Of a stretch of 64,000 nucleotides of DNA, positions 1-12,287 are shown piece after piece. Both the position numbers and the translations under genes were made by a program. Position 1 is the stretch's first letter. Each line of letters opens with the position of its first letter. Location of the stretch: NCBI GenBank assembly GCA_029210625.1, contig JARGFU010000012.1, positions 124,001 to 188,000 on the forward strand, given 5' to 3'. Source of the stretch: Deltaproteobacteria bacterium. GTDB lineage: Bacteria; Myxococcota; Myxococcia; SLRQ01. Under the pieces are notes generated by a model. That model did not search any database and was not told the origin of the DNA. It worked only from the letters and a program-made list of their open reading frames with translations.

Positions 1-1133
<1,133 letters not shown>

Positions 1134-1466
1134 GGGCGGGGGTCTACCAGCCCCCCCCGCCGAAAATCCAGCCACCAATGAACCTTTCGGGCCCGCCGGG
1201 CGTCAACAAGGTGGGGCGCAGCTCGATCCGGAACCGGGAAAGGAATGGCCTCCCGCCCGGCGAAGCCCTCCGCGCCCACCCTCTACCCCCTGCAACGCTG
1301 ACACGATGACACGCCCCTGGCGCCAGACCGACACGCCGTCGCGGCCCCCGGGAGGCCTCCGGGGCCCCGCCCGAGGGGCCGCGGCCACCGGATTTCAGGC
1401 ACTTGGCCGGATCCGGGCCGGGAAATCAGGACTGGCACGCAATGTGGAAACGAACCCAACGTAGGG
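1134..1466. other. divergent intergenic region without a gene
   Basis: This 333-base spacer separates argG from the divergent gene at 1467. It holds the weak argG promoter candidate and G/C-rich self-complementary patches around 1345-1385. I found no convincing ORF, tRNA or terminator in it. Confidence 0.5.
1177..1206 (-). promoter_or_regulatory. possible sigma70 promoter of argG
   Basis: On the minus strand TTGACG (1206-1201) is followed after 18 bases by TTCATT (1182-1177), about 44 bases before the argG start. The -35 is good and the -10 is weak (3 of 6 matches), so this is only a candidate. Confidence 0.3.
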
Positions 1467-2021
1467 ATGACCATGGAGCGGAGGACACATCGAGCCGATC
1501 GTTGGCTCCTCGGGCTGGCCGCCGCGGCGGGGACGCTGCTGCTGGTCGCCACGATGGTCAGCGGTCAGAGCCGGGCCAAGGCGAAGGGCGAGCCCCGCCG
1601 GGCGCCCATCGCCCGGGACAGCCGGCTGGTCTACGACCTGGCCCTGATGAACGCCGAGGGCGAGCTCCTGGCGCGGCCGCGCCTCCTGGGGCGGGCCGGA
1701 CAGCCCCTCCTCCTCACCTACCGCAACCCCGAGGCGCGGGCGCAGGGGCGCTCGCCCGCCCCGGATCTCACCCTGGGCCTGGACGCCCTGGTGGCCCCCG
1801 ACGGCCTCGACCTGGCCCTCGACCTCGCCCTGGATCGCGGAGCGCCGGAGCGGGTGCGGCTGCGCCTGCCCCTGACCGAGCGCCGCACCCTGCGCATCCC
1901 CCGGGAGGGCGGTGACCTCTACCTCGCCATCCACGCCCTCGCCGTCGACACCCCCGAGTTCGACAGCTGGGCGGAGGGCGTCCGGGCCGCCGAGCGCCTG
2001 CGGCGCGTGCCGGAGGCCTAG
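1467..2021 (+). CDS. hypothetical membrane-anchored or secreted protein
   Basis: This 184-residue protein has basic residues 3-12 followed by one hydrophobic helix (about 13-31), so it is either exported or anchored in the inner membrane by its N-terminus. The remainder is rich in Leu, Arg and Asp/Glu with alternating hydrophobic stretches suggesting beta structure (about 50-165). I do not recognise a family. ATG 1467 and ATG 1473 are both possible starts; neither has a strong ribosome site. Its stop codon shares the tetranucleotide CTAG with the stop of the convergent lipoprotein gene. Confidence 0.6.
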   Translation: MTMERRTHRADRWLLGLAAAAGTLLLVATMVSGQSRAKAKGEPRRAPIARDSRLVYDLALMNAEGELLARPRLLGRAGQPLLLTYRNPEARAQGRSPAPDLTLGLDALVAPDGLDLALDLALDRGAPERVRLRLPLTERRTLRIPREGGDLYLAIHALAVDTPEFDSWAEGVRAAERLRRVPEA

Positions 2022-3733
2022 GGCACCTGGGGCAGGAGGGCGTGGAAGGTGCCGGAGACCGTGTAGGTCCCGGCGCTGATCCCCGCCTCCACGTCGGCGG
2101 CGTTCGCGGGCACCGCCGTGCAGTCGGGCGCCGAGGTGGCGTGGACCAGCACCAGGGGTGAGTAGCCGGTGGCCGCCAGGCGGTGGGAGAAGACGTTGGC
2201 GCCACCGCAGGGCGCGCCGCCGGCGCCGGTGAACTGCCACATCTTGCCGACGAGCACGGTGGGCGGCTCGTTGTCCGGATCGGTCGAGGGCACCAGCGCC
2301 AGGGTGTCACCCTCGCCGGTCCCGGGCGCCTCGAAGACGTCGACGCTGCGCTTGTCGGCCCAGACCGTGAGGCGCCGCGGGCTGCCGGGCACCGGCCCGT
2401 CCTGGAGGTCCACGGTGGGGTCCACCGGCCAGAGGGCGCGCACCTCGTTGGTGCCCCGCACGACGAAGCCAGTGGCGGGATCGCGGCGGGCGAAGCGCAG
2501 GGTGGTGGCGCTCTTGATCCCGTCGGGGGTGTAGCCCTCCACGGCCTCGACCTCCACCACCTGCACCAGGAGCGAGTAGTTGCCCGAGTCGGGGTTCAGC
2601 TCGAGCACGGGGGTGCCGAGGGGCGCGCCGGCCGCGTCGACGAACTGGTAGAGCTTGCCCACGCTGAGGCCGCCGGTGCCGAAGACGTTCACCAGGGGCT
2701 CGGAGTCGCTCGCGCGGGACATCAGCCAGAAGTCGATGTTCTGGTCGTTCGCCTTGCCGGCGGCGTGGATGATCTCGCCGTTGCGGTTGCTGGCCCGGAA
2801 GGCCCCGAAGGCGTCCCGGAGGAACATGTTGGGGTAGGCGGCCGTGGGATAGGGCCCCTGATCCGCGTCGGAGTAGCGGTCGGGATCACAGAGGCCGCCC
2901 TCGCGGCAGGACTTGGTGACCGAGCCGCCGCCGTCGACCACGCCCCCGTCCGCATCGACGATCACCTCGGGGCTGACGGTGAAGGGGATCGAGGCGGTCC
3001 AGCCCATGCCCTGGCTGTCGAGGAGCTGGATCTGCCACTCGTAGATGCCCGGGGTGTCGACCTGCACCGTGAAGAAGGAGGTCTGCTCGACCATCCAGAT
3101 CGGCACGTGGGAGAGGCCGTCGGGGCCCAGGGGCGGCACGAAGGAGGAGGGGGCAGGGAACTGACCGTCCACGTTGCCGTCCACGACCTGCCCGGCCCGG
3201 GAGATGGTCCCCTCGATGGTGATCGGGAAGGTGTCGTTCGCGATCAGGGGCAGGCCCGTACCCGAGGGGGTGTCCCCGGTGGGCGCGCCCTCGGTGGGGA
3301 CCAGGTTCATCAGGAGGTAGATCCCCGCGGGCTGGTCGAACTCGGTCTCGATGAAGCCGCCGGTGTGCTTGAAGCCGGCCTCGCTGACGACGCCGGACCA
3401 CTCGTCGTCGTAGGGCGGCGCGTGCTCGGCGGCGGGGACGATCACCTCGTAGTCCAGGTCGAGCGCGTGCTGGCCGCCGGCGACCAGGGTCTCGAGGGTC
3501 TCGCCGAGCTCGATGAAGCCGCCGGCCTGATCGCCCATCGGGGCCGAGAAGAACTGGAAGCCCACCGGCTTCCAGGTCGGGCTGCCGTGGGACTCGAGGA
3601 ACACCTCGAAGGGGACGTCCGTGCCGCCGCCGCCGTCGGTCCCACCGTCTCCCCCGCCGTTGTTCTTCTTCGGACAGGCCGCGGCGAGCAGGAGGGCGGC
3701 ACCCAGGGCGAGGGCGGGGGCGAGGCTGCGCAT
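2018..3733 (-). CDS. large lipoprotein of unknown function
   Basis: This 571-residue protein starts at ATG 3733, chosen because AAGGAAG lies just upstream and the signal peptide begins there; the frame itself stays open to 3793. A lipoprotein signal ends in LLAAAC, giving Cys20, followed by a Gly/Asp linker (22-39) common in this genome. Two regions follow: one to about residue 265 with beta-rich sequence and an Asp/Gly loop, then a Cys-containing second half (about 275-571) with FWLMSRASD and LVNVFGTGG segments. I recognise no family. It probably sits on the inner leaflet of the outer membrane or at the surface. Confidence 0.7.
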   Translation of the reverse strand: MRSLAPALALGAALLLAAACPKKNNGGGDGGTDGGGGTDVPFEVFLESHGSPTWKPVGFQFFSAPMGDQAGGFIELGETLETLVAGGQHALDLDYEVIVPAAEHAPPYDDEWSGVVSEAGFKHTGGFIETEFDQPAGIYLLMNLVPTEGAPTGDTPSGTGLPLIANDTFPITIEGTISRAGQVVDGNVDGQFPAPSSFVPPLGPDGLSHVPIWMVEQTSFFTVQVDTPGIYEWQIQLLDSQGMGWTASIPFTVSPEVIVDADGGVVDGGGSVTKSCREGGLCDPDRYSDADQGPYPTAAYPNMFLRDAFGAFRASNRNGEIIHAAGKANDQNIDFWLMSRASDSEPLVNVFGTGGLSVGKLYQFVDAAGAPLGTPVLELNPDSGNYSLLVQVVEVEAVEGYTPDGIKSATTLRFARRDPATGFVVRGTNEVRALWPVDPTVDLQDGPVPGSPRRLTVWADKRSVDVFEAPGTGEGDTLALVPSTDPDNEPPTVLVGKMWQFTGAGGAPCGGANVFSHRLAATGYSPLVLVHATSAPDCTAVPANAADVEAGISAGTYTVSGTFHALLPQVP

Positions 3734-3932
3734 GATCTTCCTTTCGATGAGGCCCGGGCCGGGCGTCTCCTTCGTCAGGCCCCGACGGCACACCAGTCGG
3801 GGATACTAAGCGCCACCCCCCGCGGCGTCCGTCAAGGATGACGGGAGCCCAGCCGGCCGAGATTGAACGCCCCGGTTCCGGGTGCTATCGACGAAATCCG
3901 ACGAAGTTCTCGAGCCCGCAAACGGGGTCCCC

Positions 3933-4643
3933 ATGCGCCGCATCCTCCCTCCCCTCCTCCTGCCCCTCCTCCTCCTCCTTCCTGCCTGCGACGGCGGCGG
4001 CGGTGACACCGACGGCGGCGTCGACGTGGTCACCGACGAGGAGTATTTCGGGCTGGCCCTCGGCAGCTGCTTCGTCCTCCAGGGCGGCCTCGGCGGCGTG
4101 CAGGAGATGACCATCGGCGTCGAGGCCGAGAACGACGCCCTCGGCTTCATGGCCCGGCAGATCCGCTACCGCCTCGGGGGCTTCCTGCGGCGCACCGACT
4201 ACGTGACCGTCGAGGACGGCCTGGTGAAGATCCACCAGCGCTCCGAGGTGGGCTCGCCCAACATGGACGTGGAGTTCGACCCGCCCATCGACTGGCTGGC
4301 CCGCCCCTTCCGGCCCACCGGGACCAACCCTCTGCGCACCGACACCACGGCCACCGACGTCTTCACCAGCGAGACCGAGACCTGGACGGCGCGCACCTCC
4401 CTCACCGAGGCCGAGTCGATCACCGTCCCTGGCCTCGCCGAGGCCGTGGAGGCCTTCCCGGCCTTCGTGGTCTACGACCGCACCGACGCGGGTGGCGGCA
4501 TGACCTCCCAGGAGGATCGCTTCCACCTCGTCCCCGAGGTCGGCTTCATCAAGGCCGATCTCTTCGGGACCGACTGGCCTGACGTCCAGCTCATCGAGGT
4601 CCGCCAACTTCCATCGGGGGAAACGACATGTACGGGAAGCTGA
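3933..4643 (+). CDS. lipoprotein of unknown function
   Basis: This 236-residue lipoprotein starts at ATG 3933; the frame stays open further upstream but the signal peptide begins here. Residues 1-18 form a very leucine-rich signal ending in LLPAC, followed by a Gly/Asp linker. The mature part is acidic, with a single C-terminal Cys and no recognised domain. Its last 16 bases overlap the start of the next lipoprotein gene, so the two are probably translationally coupled and may act together in the envelope. Confidence 0.68.
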   Translation: MRRILPPLLLPLLLLLPACDGGGGDTDGGVDVVTDEEYFGLALGSCFVLQGGLGGVQEMTIGVEAENDALGFMARQIRYRLGGFLRRTDYVTVEDGLVKIHQRSEVGSPNMDVEFDPPIDWLARPFRPTGTNPLRTDTTATDVFTSETETWTARTSLTEAESITVPGLAEAVEAFPAFVVYDRTDAGGGMTSQEDRFHLVPEVGFIKADLFGTDWPDVQLIEVRQLPSGETTCTGS

Positions 4644-5458
4644 AGTCCACGCTCACGCTCGCCGCTCTCATGCTCGCGCCGGCCTGCGCCGGCAAGCAGG
4701 AGGTGGGCCCCGCGCCCGACGCGCCCCGCTTCGAGTACGGCCGCGTGCGAACCACCGCCCAGGACCTGTCGAGCTTCACCGTGACCTTCGACGCCACGGC
4801 CCACAACCCGACGGCCGCGGCCATCACCCTGCAGAAGGCCACGCTCGAGCTCTCCACCGGCGACGAGATCCTGGCCGAGGCCGTGGTCGAGCTGAACCTC
4901 GAGGTGCCCGCCGGCGGCCAGGCGGACCTCACCCTGCCAGCCTCGGTGACCTACGCGCGCAGCGCCGAGGAGATCCAGGCCTTCGCCCAGACCAAGAGCC
5001 TGCCGCTCCTGATGGAGGCGACGGTCTCGGTGGCCGGGGCCAGCCCGATGAGCTTCTCCCGGGCGGGGATGGTCCGCAGCCCTCGCCTGCCCTACCCCAC
5101 CTTCGGCGATCCCGACGCGGCCCGGCAGCGCAACGACGCCATCGCCGCGGTCTTCCGGCTGGCGGTGCACAACGACAACCCCTTCGAGATCAAGCTCGAC
5201 TTCGTGCGCTACGACCTGAAGGTCGAGGGCAAGTCCCTCTCCGACGGCAAGCTCGGCCTGGGCCAGACCATCCCGCCCTCCTCCTCCGCCCTCTTCGAGG
5301 TGCCGGTGGATCTGACCGAGGCGGAGCTCCCTGGCCTGGAGGTGACCGTGAAGGAGAAGAACGCCCTGGACTACGAGCTCGTCGGCAGCATCGAGATCGA
5401 CGGCCTCTCCCTGCCCATCGATCTCGAGAGCTCGATCCAGTTCACCGCCGAGCGCTGA
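4628..5458 (+). CDS. lipoprotein with two LEA14/WHy-type domains
   Basis: This 276-residue lipoprotein has its lipobox at LAPAC (Cys20). Two copies of a LEA-2 (water stress and hypersensitive response) type beta-sandwich follow at about 33-135 and 150-270, each with the typical NP-containing strand (ATAHNPTAAAI and LAVHNDNPFEI) and a later V-P turn. Such proteins are widespread envelope lipoproteins whose bacterial role is mostly unknown; desiccation tolerance is inferred only from plant relatives. A GGGGGA ribosome site precedes ATG 4628, which lies inside the previous gene. Confidence 0.8.
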   Translation: MYGKLKSTLTLAALMLAPACAGKQEVGPAPDAPRFEYGRVRTTAQDLSSFTVTFDATAHNPTAAAITLQKATLELSTGDEILAEAVVELNLEVPAGGQADLTLPASVTYARSAEEIQAFAQTKSLPLLMEATVSVAGASPMSFSRAGMVRSPRLPYPTFGDPDAARQRNDAIAAVFRLAVHNDNPFEIKLDFVRYDLKVEGKSLSDGKLGLGQTIPPSSSALFEVPVDLTEAELPGLEVTVKEKNALDYELVGSIEIDGLSLPIDLESSIQFTAER

Positions 5459-5462
5459 TCGC

Positions 5463-5888
5463 ATGGCAACCAGTCGCCACGCAGACAAGATCGTCTGGTC
5501 GAACCGCCTGGTCACGGGCTCGGCCAACCTCGACGCCGAGCACCGCGAGATCGTCGAGTGGCTGGGCTTGGTCGCTCGCTCCATCGAGGGCGAGGACGAG
5601 AGCCACGGCCTCTTCCACGCCTCCCGCTACCTGCGCCGCTTCTGGGACGACCACACCGAGCACGAGCGCTCCATGATGTTGGACCGCGGCTACGACCCTC
5701 AGGCGACCGCGGCGCACCTGGCGTCGCACCAGGAGCTCGTCGTGCTCCTCGACTCGATCCAGACCGCCCACGGCCTCGGCGAGCGCCCCGCGGCCACCCT
5801 GCACCAGATCTACGTCTGGCTGATCGACCACATCGAGCGCCACGACGCCCCCTTCATCGCCTTCATCCGGTCGATGAACGAGCGCTGA
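5463..5888 (+). CDS. bacteriohemerythrin
   Basis: This 141-residue cytosolic four-helix protein binds O2 at a non-haem di-iron centre and serves in oxygen sensing, storage or delivery. The full ligand set is visible: His27, His64-x3-Glu68, His85-x3-His89 and His123-x4-Asp128, in the correct order and spacing. The start at 5463 lies only four bases after the upstream lipoprotein stop, so it is probably cotranscribed with the two lipoprotein genes. There is no fused signalling domain. The ribosome site is weak, which suggests coupling to the upstream gene. Confidence 0.9.
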   Translation: MATSRHADKIVWSNRLVTGSANLDAEHREIVEWLGLVARSIEGEDESHGLFHASRYLRRFWDDHTEHERSMMLDRGYDPQATAAHLASHQELVVLLDSIQTAHGLGERPAATLHQIYVWLIDHIERHDAPFIAFIRSMNER

Positions 5889-5898
5889 AGGGGCGCGC

Positions 5899-7734
<1,836 letters not shown>

Positions 7735-7745
7735 GACGCCTTCCT

Positions 7746-9161
7746 CTACTTCTTCTTGCGACGCACCCAACCCTCGAGGTTGCGCTGGCGCGCCCGGGAG
7801 AGGCCGAGGCTCTCGGCCGGCACGTCGTGGGTGATGGTCGAGCCGGCGCCGACATAGGCCCCCTGCTCGATGCTGACCGGCGCCACCAGCGCGGTGTTCG
7901 AGCCGATGAAGACGCCGGCGCCGATGAGGGTCTGGTGCTTGTGCACCCCGTCGTAGTTGCAGGTGATGGTGCCGGCGCCGATGTTCGCGCCGGGGCCGAT
8001 CACGGTGTCACCCAGGTAGGTGAGGTGGCCGGCCTTGGTACCCGCCCCGACGATGGCCTTCTTGGTCTCGACGAAGTTCCCGAGGTGGGCCTTCGGCCCC
8101 AGGACCGTCCCCGGGCGGACCCGGGCGAAGGGGCCGACGCCGGCGCCCGGCCCGAGGCGGGCCTCCTCGACGACGCAGTAGGGCCGCACCTTGGCCCCCC
8201 GCTCGAGGACGGCGTCCCGCAACACCGAGCCCACGCCGACGCGGCAGTCGCTGGCGATCACCGTCGCGCCCTGCAGGTGCACCCCCGCCGCGAGGTGGAC
8301 GTCGCGGCCGAGCTTCACGCCGACCTCGACGTAGGTGGCGGCGGGGTCCTCGAAGCTCACGCCCGCCTTCAGGTGCTCGCGGTTGATCCGCGCACGCAGG
8401 AGGCCCTCGGCCTCGGCCAGCTCGGCGCGGTCGTTCACGCCGAGCACCTCGGCGACCTCCGTGACGCACTTGCCGATGACCCGGTGGCCCTCCTTGCGGG
8501 CCAGGGCGACCACGTCGGTGAGGTAGAGCTCCTTCTTCTTCCCCCAGCCCTTCAGCCGGGCGGTCCCCTCGAAGAGGAGCCTCCGGTCGAAGAGGTAGGC
8601 GCCGACGTTGATCTCGTCGATCTCCCGCTCGGCCTTGCTGGCGTCCTGGTGCTCGACGATCGCGCTGATCTCCCGCCGGCCCGCCGCGCCCTGCGGCCGG
8701 ACGATCCGCCCGTAGCCGCTCGGATCGGGCAGGCGCACGGTGAGGAGCGCGGCCTGCTCGCCCTTCCCGGCCGCGAGGAGCTTGCGCAGGGTGGCGGCGG
8801 TGCAGAGGGCCAGGTCGCCGTTGAGGACCATCACCTGCTGCGCGCCGCTCGCCTCGACGGCCTTGCGAGCGCAGCGCACGGCGTGGCCGGTGCCCCGCTG
8901 CTCCTTCTGCACGACGAAGTCGAGCTCGCCCTCACCGAAGAGGGCCTCCAGGCGGGCGCGGACGGCGTCCCCCTGGTGCCCCACCACCACCACCACCCGG
9001 CGCGCGCCGGCGGCCCGGGCCGCGGCGATGGGGAAGTAGCAGAGCGGGCGACCGCAGATCTCGTGGAGGACCTTGGCCTTCCCGGAGCGCATCCGGGTGC
9101 CCATCCCGGCGGCGAGGACGACCGCGGTGAAGCTCTTCCTGGTGTCGCGAGCGCGTGGCAT
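7746..9161 (-). CDS. glmU: bifunctional GlcNAc-1-phosphate uridyltransferase / glucosamine-1-phosphate acetyltransferase
   Basis: GlmU acetylates glucosamine-1-phosphate and uridylates it to UDP-GlcNAc. The N-terminal nucleotidyltransferase begins with LAAGMGTRM and the KAKVLH lysine motif; the C-terminal left-handed beta-helix of hexapeptide repeats contains GTITCNYDGVHKH and IGSNTALVAPV. Its 471 residues match the family (~455-460) with a slightly longer N-terminus. It is the first gene of a two-gene operon with glmS. No ribosome site is evident before ATG 9161, and a C-run precedes it. Confidence 0.96.
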   Translation of the reverse strand: MPRARDTRKSFTAVVLAAGMGTRMRSGKAKVLHEICGRPLCYFPIAAARAAGARRVVVVVGHQGDAVRARLEALFGEGELDFVVQKEQRGTGHAVRCARKAVEASGAQQVMVLNGDLALCTAATLRKLLAAGKGEQAALLTVRLPDPSGYGRIVRPQGAAGRREISAIVEHQDASKAEREIDEINVGAYLFDRRLLFEGTARLKGWGKKKELYLTDVVALARKEGHRVIGKCVTEVAEVLGVNDRAELAEAEGLLRARINREHLKAGVSFEDPAATYVEVGVKLGRDVHLAAGVHLQGATVIASDCRVGVGSVLRDAVLERGAKVRPYCVVEEARLGPGAGVGPFARVRPGTVLGPKAHLGNFVETKKAIVGAGTKAGHLTYLGDTVIGPGANIGAGTITCNYDGVHKHQTLIGAGVFIGSNTALVAPVSIEQGAYVGAGSTITHDVPAESLGLSRARQRNLEGWVRRKKK

Positions 9162-9216
9162 GGGGGGGGTCTATCACGCCTCCGGCGCACGCGCGCCAGT
9201 GGGAGAGCGCGGCCCT

Positions 9217-9570
9217 CTAGGCCCGCCGCTCGTCGACGTAAGCCTGGATGGCCTGGCGGTCCCGGTGCTTCAGGTCGACGAAGCGCAGGCCCATCCCGCT
9301 GCGGCGGGGACCGTGGTCCCGGGAGTGGACGGCCCGCACCACCTTGCCCAGCACGGTGAAGGCGCGCCCGGCCGGGAGGTGCAGGCGCAGGGTGACGTAC
9401 TTCCCCTCGGCCAGGGGGCTGCGGCAGCGCAGGAAGGCGCCGCTCCCCGAGAGGTCGGTGAGCCGGCAGCGGCTCCGGCCGTCCCAGGTGAAGATGTCCG
9501 CGTGCCCGCCGAAGGCCGCCCGGGGGGCCCGGCGGCGCGTGCTCCACTCGCTGGGGGCGAGGTCGTTCAT
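9217..9570 (-). CDS. PilZ domain protein
   Basis: This 117-residue stand-alone PilZ domain is a likely cyclic di-GMP effector. The arginine motif is present near the N-terminus (RRRAPR, residues 12-17) and the second motif appears as DLSGSG around residues 38-43, both needed for c-di-GMP binding in known PilZ domains. The start at 9570 was chosen over a longer frame (to 9855) because AAGGAGGAA lies immediately upstream. It lacks other domains, so it probably acts by binding a partner in motility, polysaccharide or envelope control. It lies upstream of glmU on the same strand, 55 bases away. Confidence 0.85.
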   Translation of the reverse strand: MNDLAPSEWSTRRRAPRAAFGGHADIFTWDGRSRCRLTDLSGSGAFLRCRSPLAEGKYVTLRLHLPAGRAFTVLGKVVRAVHSRDHGPRRSGMGLRFVDLKHRDRQAIQAYVDERRA

Positions 9571-9877
9571 GGCGTTCCTCCTTCGAAGGATGGGCGGGCC
9601 AGGTCGGAGGGTGGGTCGCGGGAAGGTGACGTCTGGGGTGGTCCGCTGGGGTAGAGCGGTAGAACGAAGCATCCGCCGTGCCAGGGCTCCCGACCGGGCG
9701 GCTCCGGGAGGCGCCCGTGCCGGATTCGGCTGGAATATCAGCGTCTTGGGGCAGGGAGGGGGCGCCCGCCGCCGGGGCCTCGGGCGCCTCGCGGGTGTCC
9801 ATTTCCTGCCTCGGAGCCGTGGAAGAGCGGTAACACCGTGGCAGCGCTGTCTCACCCGGGTGACACCCCCCAGGCCC
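9571..9877. other. intergenic region upstream of the PilZ gene
   Basis: This 307-base spacer lies between the slt stop and the PilZ gene. It holds a perfect 12-base palindrome TCACCCGGGTGA (9852-9863) just after the slt stop, and no T-run, so a terminator is doubtful; an operator is possible. I saw no gene or clear promoter in it. Confidence 0.4.
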
Positions 9878-12208
9878 TCAGGGCTGCGGGGGCGCCTTGC
9901 CGGTCAGCGGTGTCTTCAGGTCGAGGGGCAGCTCCCCCAGCTCGCCGCCGCCCAGGAGGCGGTACATGGCGTAGAAGGTGATCACCCGGCCGACGTAGCG
10001 GCGGGTCTCCTCGAAGGGGATCTCCTCCATCAGCACGTCGAAGGTCCAGCCCCGGTACTGCCAGCGCCAGCGATCCACCGCCGCCTCGCCCGCGTTGTAG
10101 GAGGCCAGCGCCAGGCCGAGGTGTCCGTCGAAGCGGGCGAGGAGATCGCCGAGGTAGGCCGAGCCCAGGGTGACGGCGATCTCGGGATCGTAGAGCTGCC
10201 AGCCCTGCACCGCGCCCTGCTTGTGGCGGCGGGCCACCGAGCGGGCGGTGGAGAGGAGCATCTGGGTGAGCCCGCGGGCGCCGGCGGTGGAGTGGGCCTT
10301 CGGGTCGAAGCCGCTCTCGTTGCGCATCAGCGCCCAGAGCAGCTCGGGATCGACCCGCTCGTCCCGGCGCTCGCTCTCGACCACGGCGGCGAAGGCCCGG
10401 GGATAGGAGAGGCGGGCGGCCTCGCGATCGATGGGCGGCGGCTCCTCCAGGCCGCCGGTCCAGGGCAGCGGCGCCATCCGGTGGGAGCGGGGCAGCTCGC
10501 CTCCCTGCTCCATCAGCCGGGCCGCGATCCGGCGGCTGTCGCCGTCGACGGTCTCCCGGTTGAGGGAGCCGAGGGCCAGGCGGGCGTCGCGGCGCAGGCC
10601 CATGGCGTGGAGCTCCACCGCCTCGGCCACCGCCGGGTGCAGCCGCGCCGAGGGGGGGTCGGACCGCACCTCCAGGAGGGGGGAGTCGACGATCACCCCG
10701 GCGTCGGCCAGGCGCCGGCGGGCCAGCAGGCCGTAGATCTGCATCGGCTGATCGGCGGCCAGGCGCCGGTGGGTCTCCCGCCACGCCTCCCGGTCCCCGG
10801 CCAGCTCCTGCCAGCGCCCCCGCCAGTAGCGGATGCGGCCCTCCAGGGCCGGATCGATGGGCCGCTCGGGGCTCGAGACGAGGGGCTCGTCCTCGCGGCC
10901 GATCAGCTCCAGCGCCGCCTCGGTGTCGCCGTCCAGGTGCTCGAGCCAGGCCAGCCGCCACCGGCAGAGGAGGAGGTGGTCGCTCGCCCCGAGGGCCTCG
11001 GCGCGCTCGAGGCAGGTCCGCAGGATCTTCCGCGCCTGCGCCAGATCCCCGAGGCGGCGGGCGCTCTCGGCGCCCTGGTCCAGGGCGTGGAGCCCGACCT
11101 CCTCGCCGGGGTAGCGGTCGGCGACCTCATGGTAGGTCTCGAGCGCGAGGTGCCGGCCGGCCCGCGCCCGCAGGCGGCCGAGGCCGAGCATCGCCCTCCC
11201 CTCGAGCTCCGGATCCGGCGCGAGCTTCCGGGCGCTCTCCAGCCAGCGCCAGGCGCGCTTGAAGCGGCGCAGGCGGAAGGCGTTCTCACCCAGCAGGAGG
11301 TCCAGCTCGGTGCGGGCCGCCCGCGAGGCCCGGCTGGCCAGCTCGGTGCGCAGGCCGAGGAGCACCTGCCGGGTGTAGCGGGGGTGCGCGATGGCGGCCA
11401 TCCGCCGGGCCCGCTCCAGGAGGTCCTCGGCCTCGAGGGAGAAGGGAGGCAGATCCTCCTTCTCGGCCAGCCGCTCCAGCCCCTGCCGCCCGAGGGGCGC
11501 CGTGGCGGCGCTGCGGGGCCAGAGGATGACCACCGCGCGGTAGAGCCCCCGGGCCTCGGCCAGGCGCCGGCGGGCGGCGTCGGCGTCGCCGCGGCGGGCG
11601 TGGCGGCGGGCCTCTCTCTCCAGGCAGCGGGCCAGGCGCAGGAAGGCGGTGGGCTCCCGGCGCTCGTGGCGCAGCTCACCGGCGAGCTCGGCGGCCAGAG
11701 CGCAGGCCGCCTCGAGCTTGCCCTGCGAGGTGAGCAGATCGATCTCGGCCTCCCGGGCCTCGAACCAGTGCCAGGAGCCGAAGGGGATGGTCTCGTAGAG
11801 CTCGAGGGCCGCCTCCAGCTCACCGTCCCCCCGGAGGATCCGGGCCTGCTCGAAGGCGATCAGGCGGCGCAGGCCCGCCGGCACTCCCTCGCTAGCGGTC
11901 ACCTGCTCGAGCCGGGCGCGCCCCTCGCTCAGGCGCCCCAGGCGCAGGAGGATCAGCCCCTCGAGGGTGGTGGCCCGCAGGCTGCGAGCGAGCGCCTCGT
12001 CGGCGGGCGCCTCCTTCCCCTCTCGCAGGGTCTTCAGCGCCGCGGGCAGCTGACCGGCGTCCAGCTGCCGGCCGGCGCGGACGATGCGCTCGAGGGCGAG
12101 GGCGGGCAGGAGGTCCGGCGCCTGCGCGTGGACCCCGGCGGGCAGCGCCGCGATCACGAGCGCGGCGAGGAGGCCCCTCTGGAGCGAGCTGCTGGAGACA
12201 CCGATCAT
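9878..12208 (-). CDS. slt: soluble lytic murein transglycosylase (Slt70-like)
   Basis: This periplasmic enzyme cleaves the MurNAc-GlcNAc bond of peptidoglycan with 1,6-anhydro product formation. The 776-residue protein has a signal peptide (about 1-27, ending AGVHA), a long helical TPR-like superhelix to about residue 610, and a C-terminal SLT domain with the catalytic Glu in NESGFDP, followed by GLTQML and ASYNAGE. I chose ATG 12208 because the signal peptide begins there; ATG 12232 is also in frame. It is somewhat longer than E. coli Slt70 in the helical part. It follows the methyltransferase gene by 79 bases on the same strand. Confidence 0.92.
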   Translation of the reverse strand: MIGVSSSSLQRGLLAALVIAALPAGVHAQAPDLLPALALERIVRAGRQLDAGQLPAALKTLREGKEAPADEALARSLRATTLEGLILLRLGRLSEGRARLEQVTASEGVPAGLRRLIAFEQARILRGDGELEAALELYETIPFGSWHWFEAREAEIDLLTSQGKLEAACALAAELAGELRHERREPTAFLRLARCLEREARRHARRGDADAARRRLAEARGLYRAVVILWPRSAATAPLGRQGLERLAEKEDLPPFSLEAEDLLERARRMAAIAHPRYTRQVLLGLRTELASRASRAARTELDLLLGENAFRLRRFKRAWRWLESARKLAPDPELEGRAMLGLGRLRARAGRHLALETYHEVADRYPGEEVGLHALDQGAESARRLGDLAQARKILRTCLERAEALGASDHLLLCRWRLAWLEHLDGDTEAALELIGREDEPLVSSPERPIDPALEGRIRYWRGRWQELAGDREAWRETHRRLAADQPMQIYGLLARRRLADAGVIVDSPLLEVRSDPPSARLHPAVAEAVELHAMGLRRDARLALGSLNRETVDGDSRRIAARLMEQGGELPRSHRMAPLPWTGGLEEPPPIDREAARLSYPRAFAAVVESERRDERVDPELLWALMRNESGFDPKAHSTAGARGLTQMLLSTARSVARRHKQGAVQGWQLYDPEIAVTLGSAYLGDLLARFDGHLGLALASYNAGEAAVDRWRWQYRGWTFDVLMEEIPFEETRRYVGRVITFYAMYRLLGGGELGELPLDLKTPLTGKAPPQP

Positions 12209-12287
12209 CGACCCGCACCGAGGATAAACCATCGCGGGAGAAACCCCGAAAGCGGCGCAGTGATCCGCCCTCGAGGGGGCGAGGCGA

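Noticed and set aside
1425-1450. TGGCAC near 1434 as a sigma54 -24 element
   Set aside because: The -12 position does not carry GC at the required 10-base spacing.
9852-9863. TCACCCGGGTGA as slt terminator
   Set aside because: Short perfect palindrome without loop or T-run; kept only as a possible operator in the spacer description.
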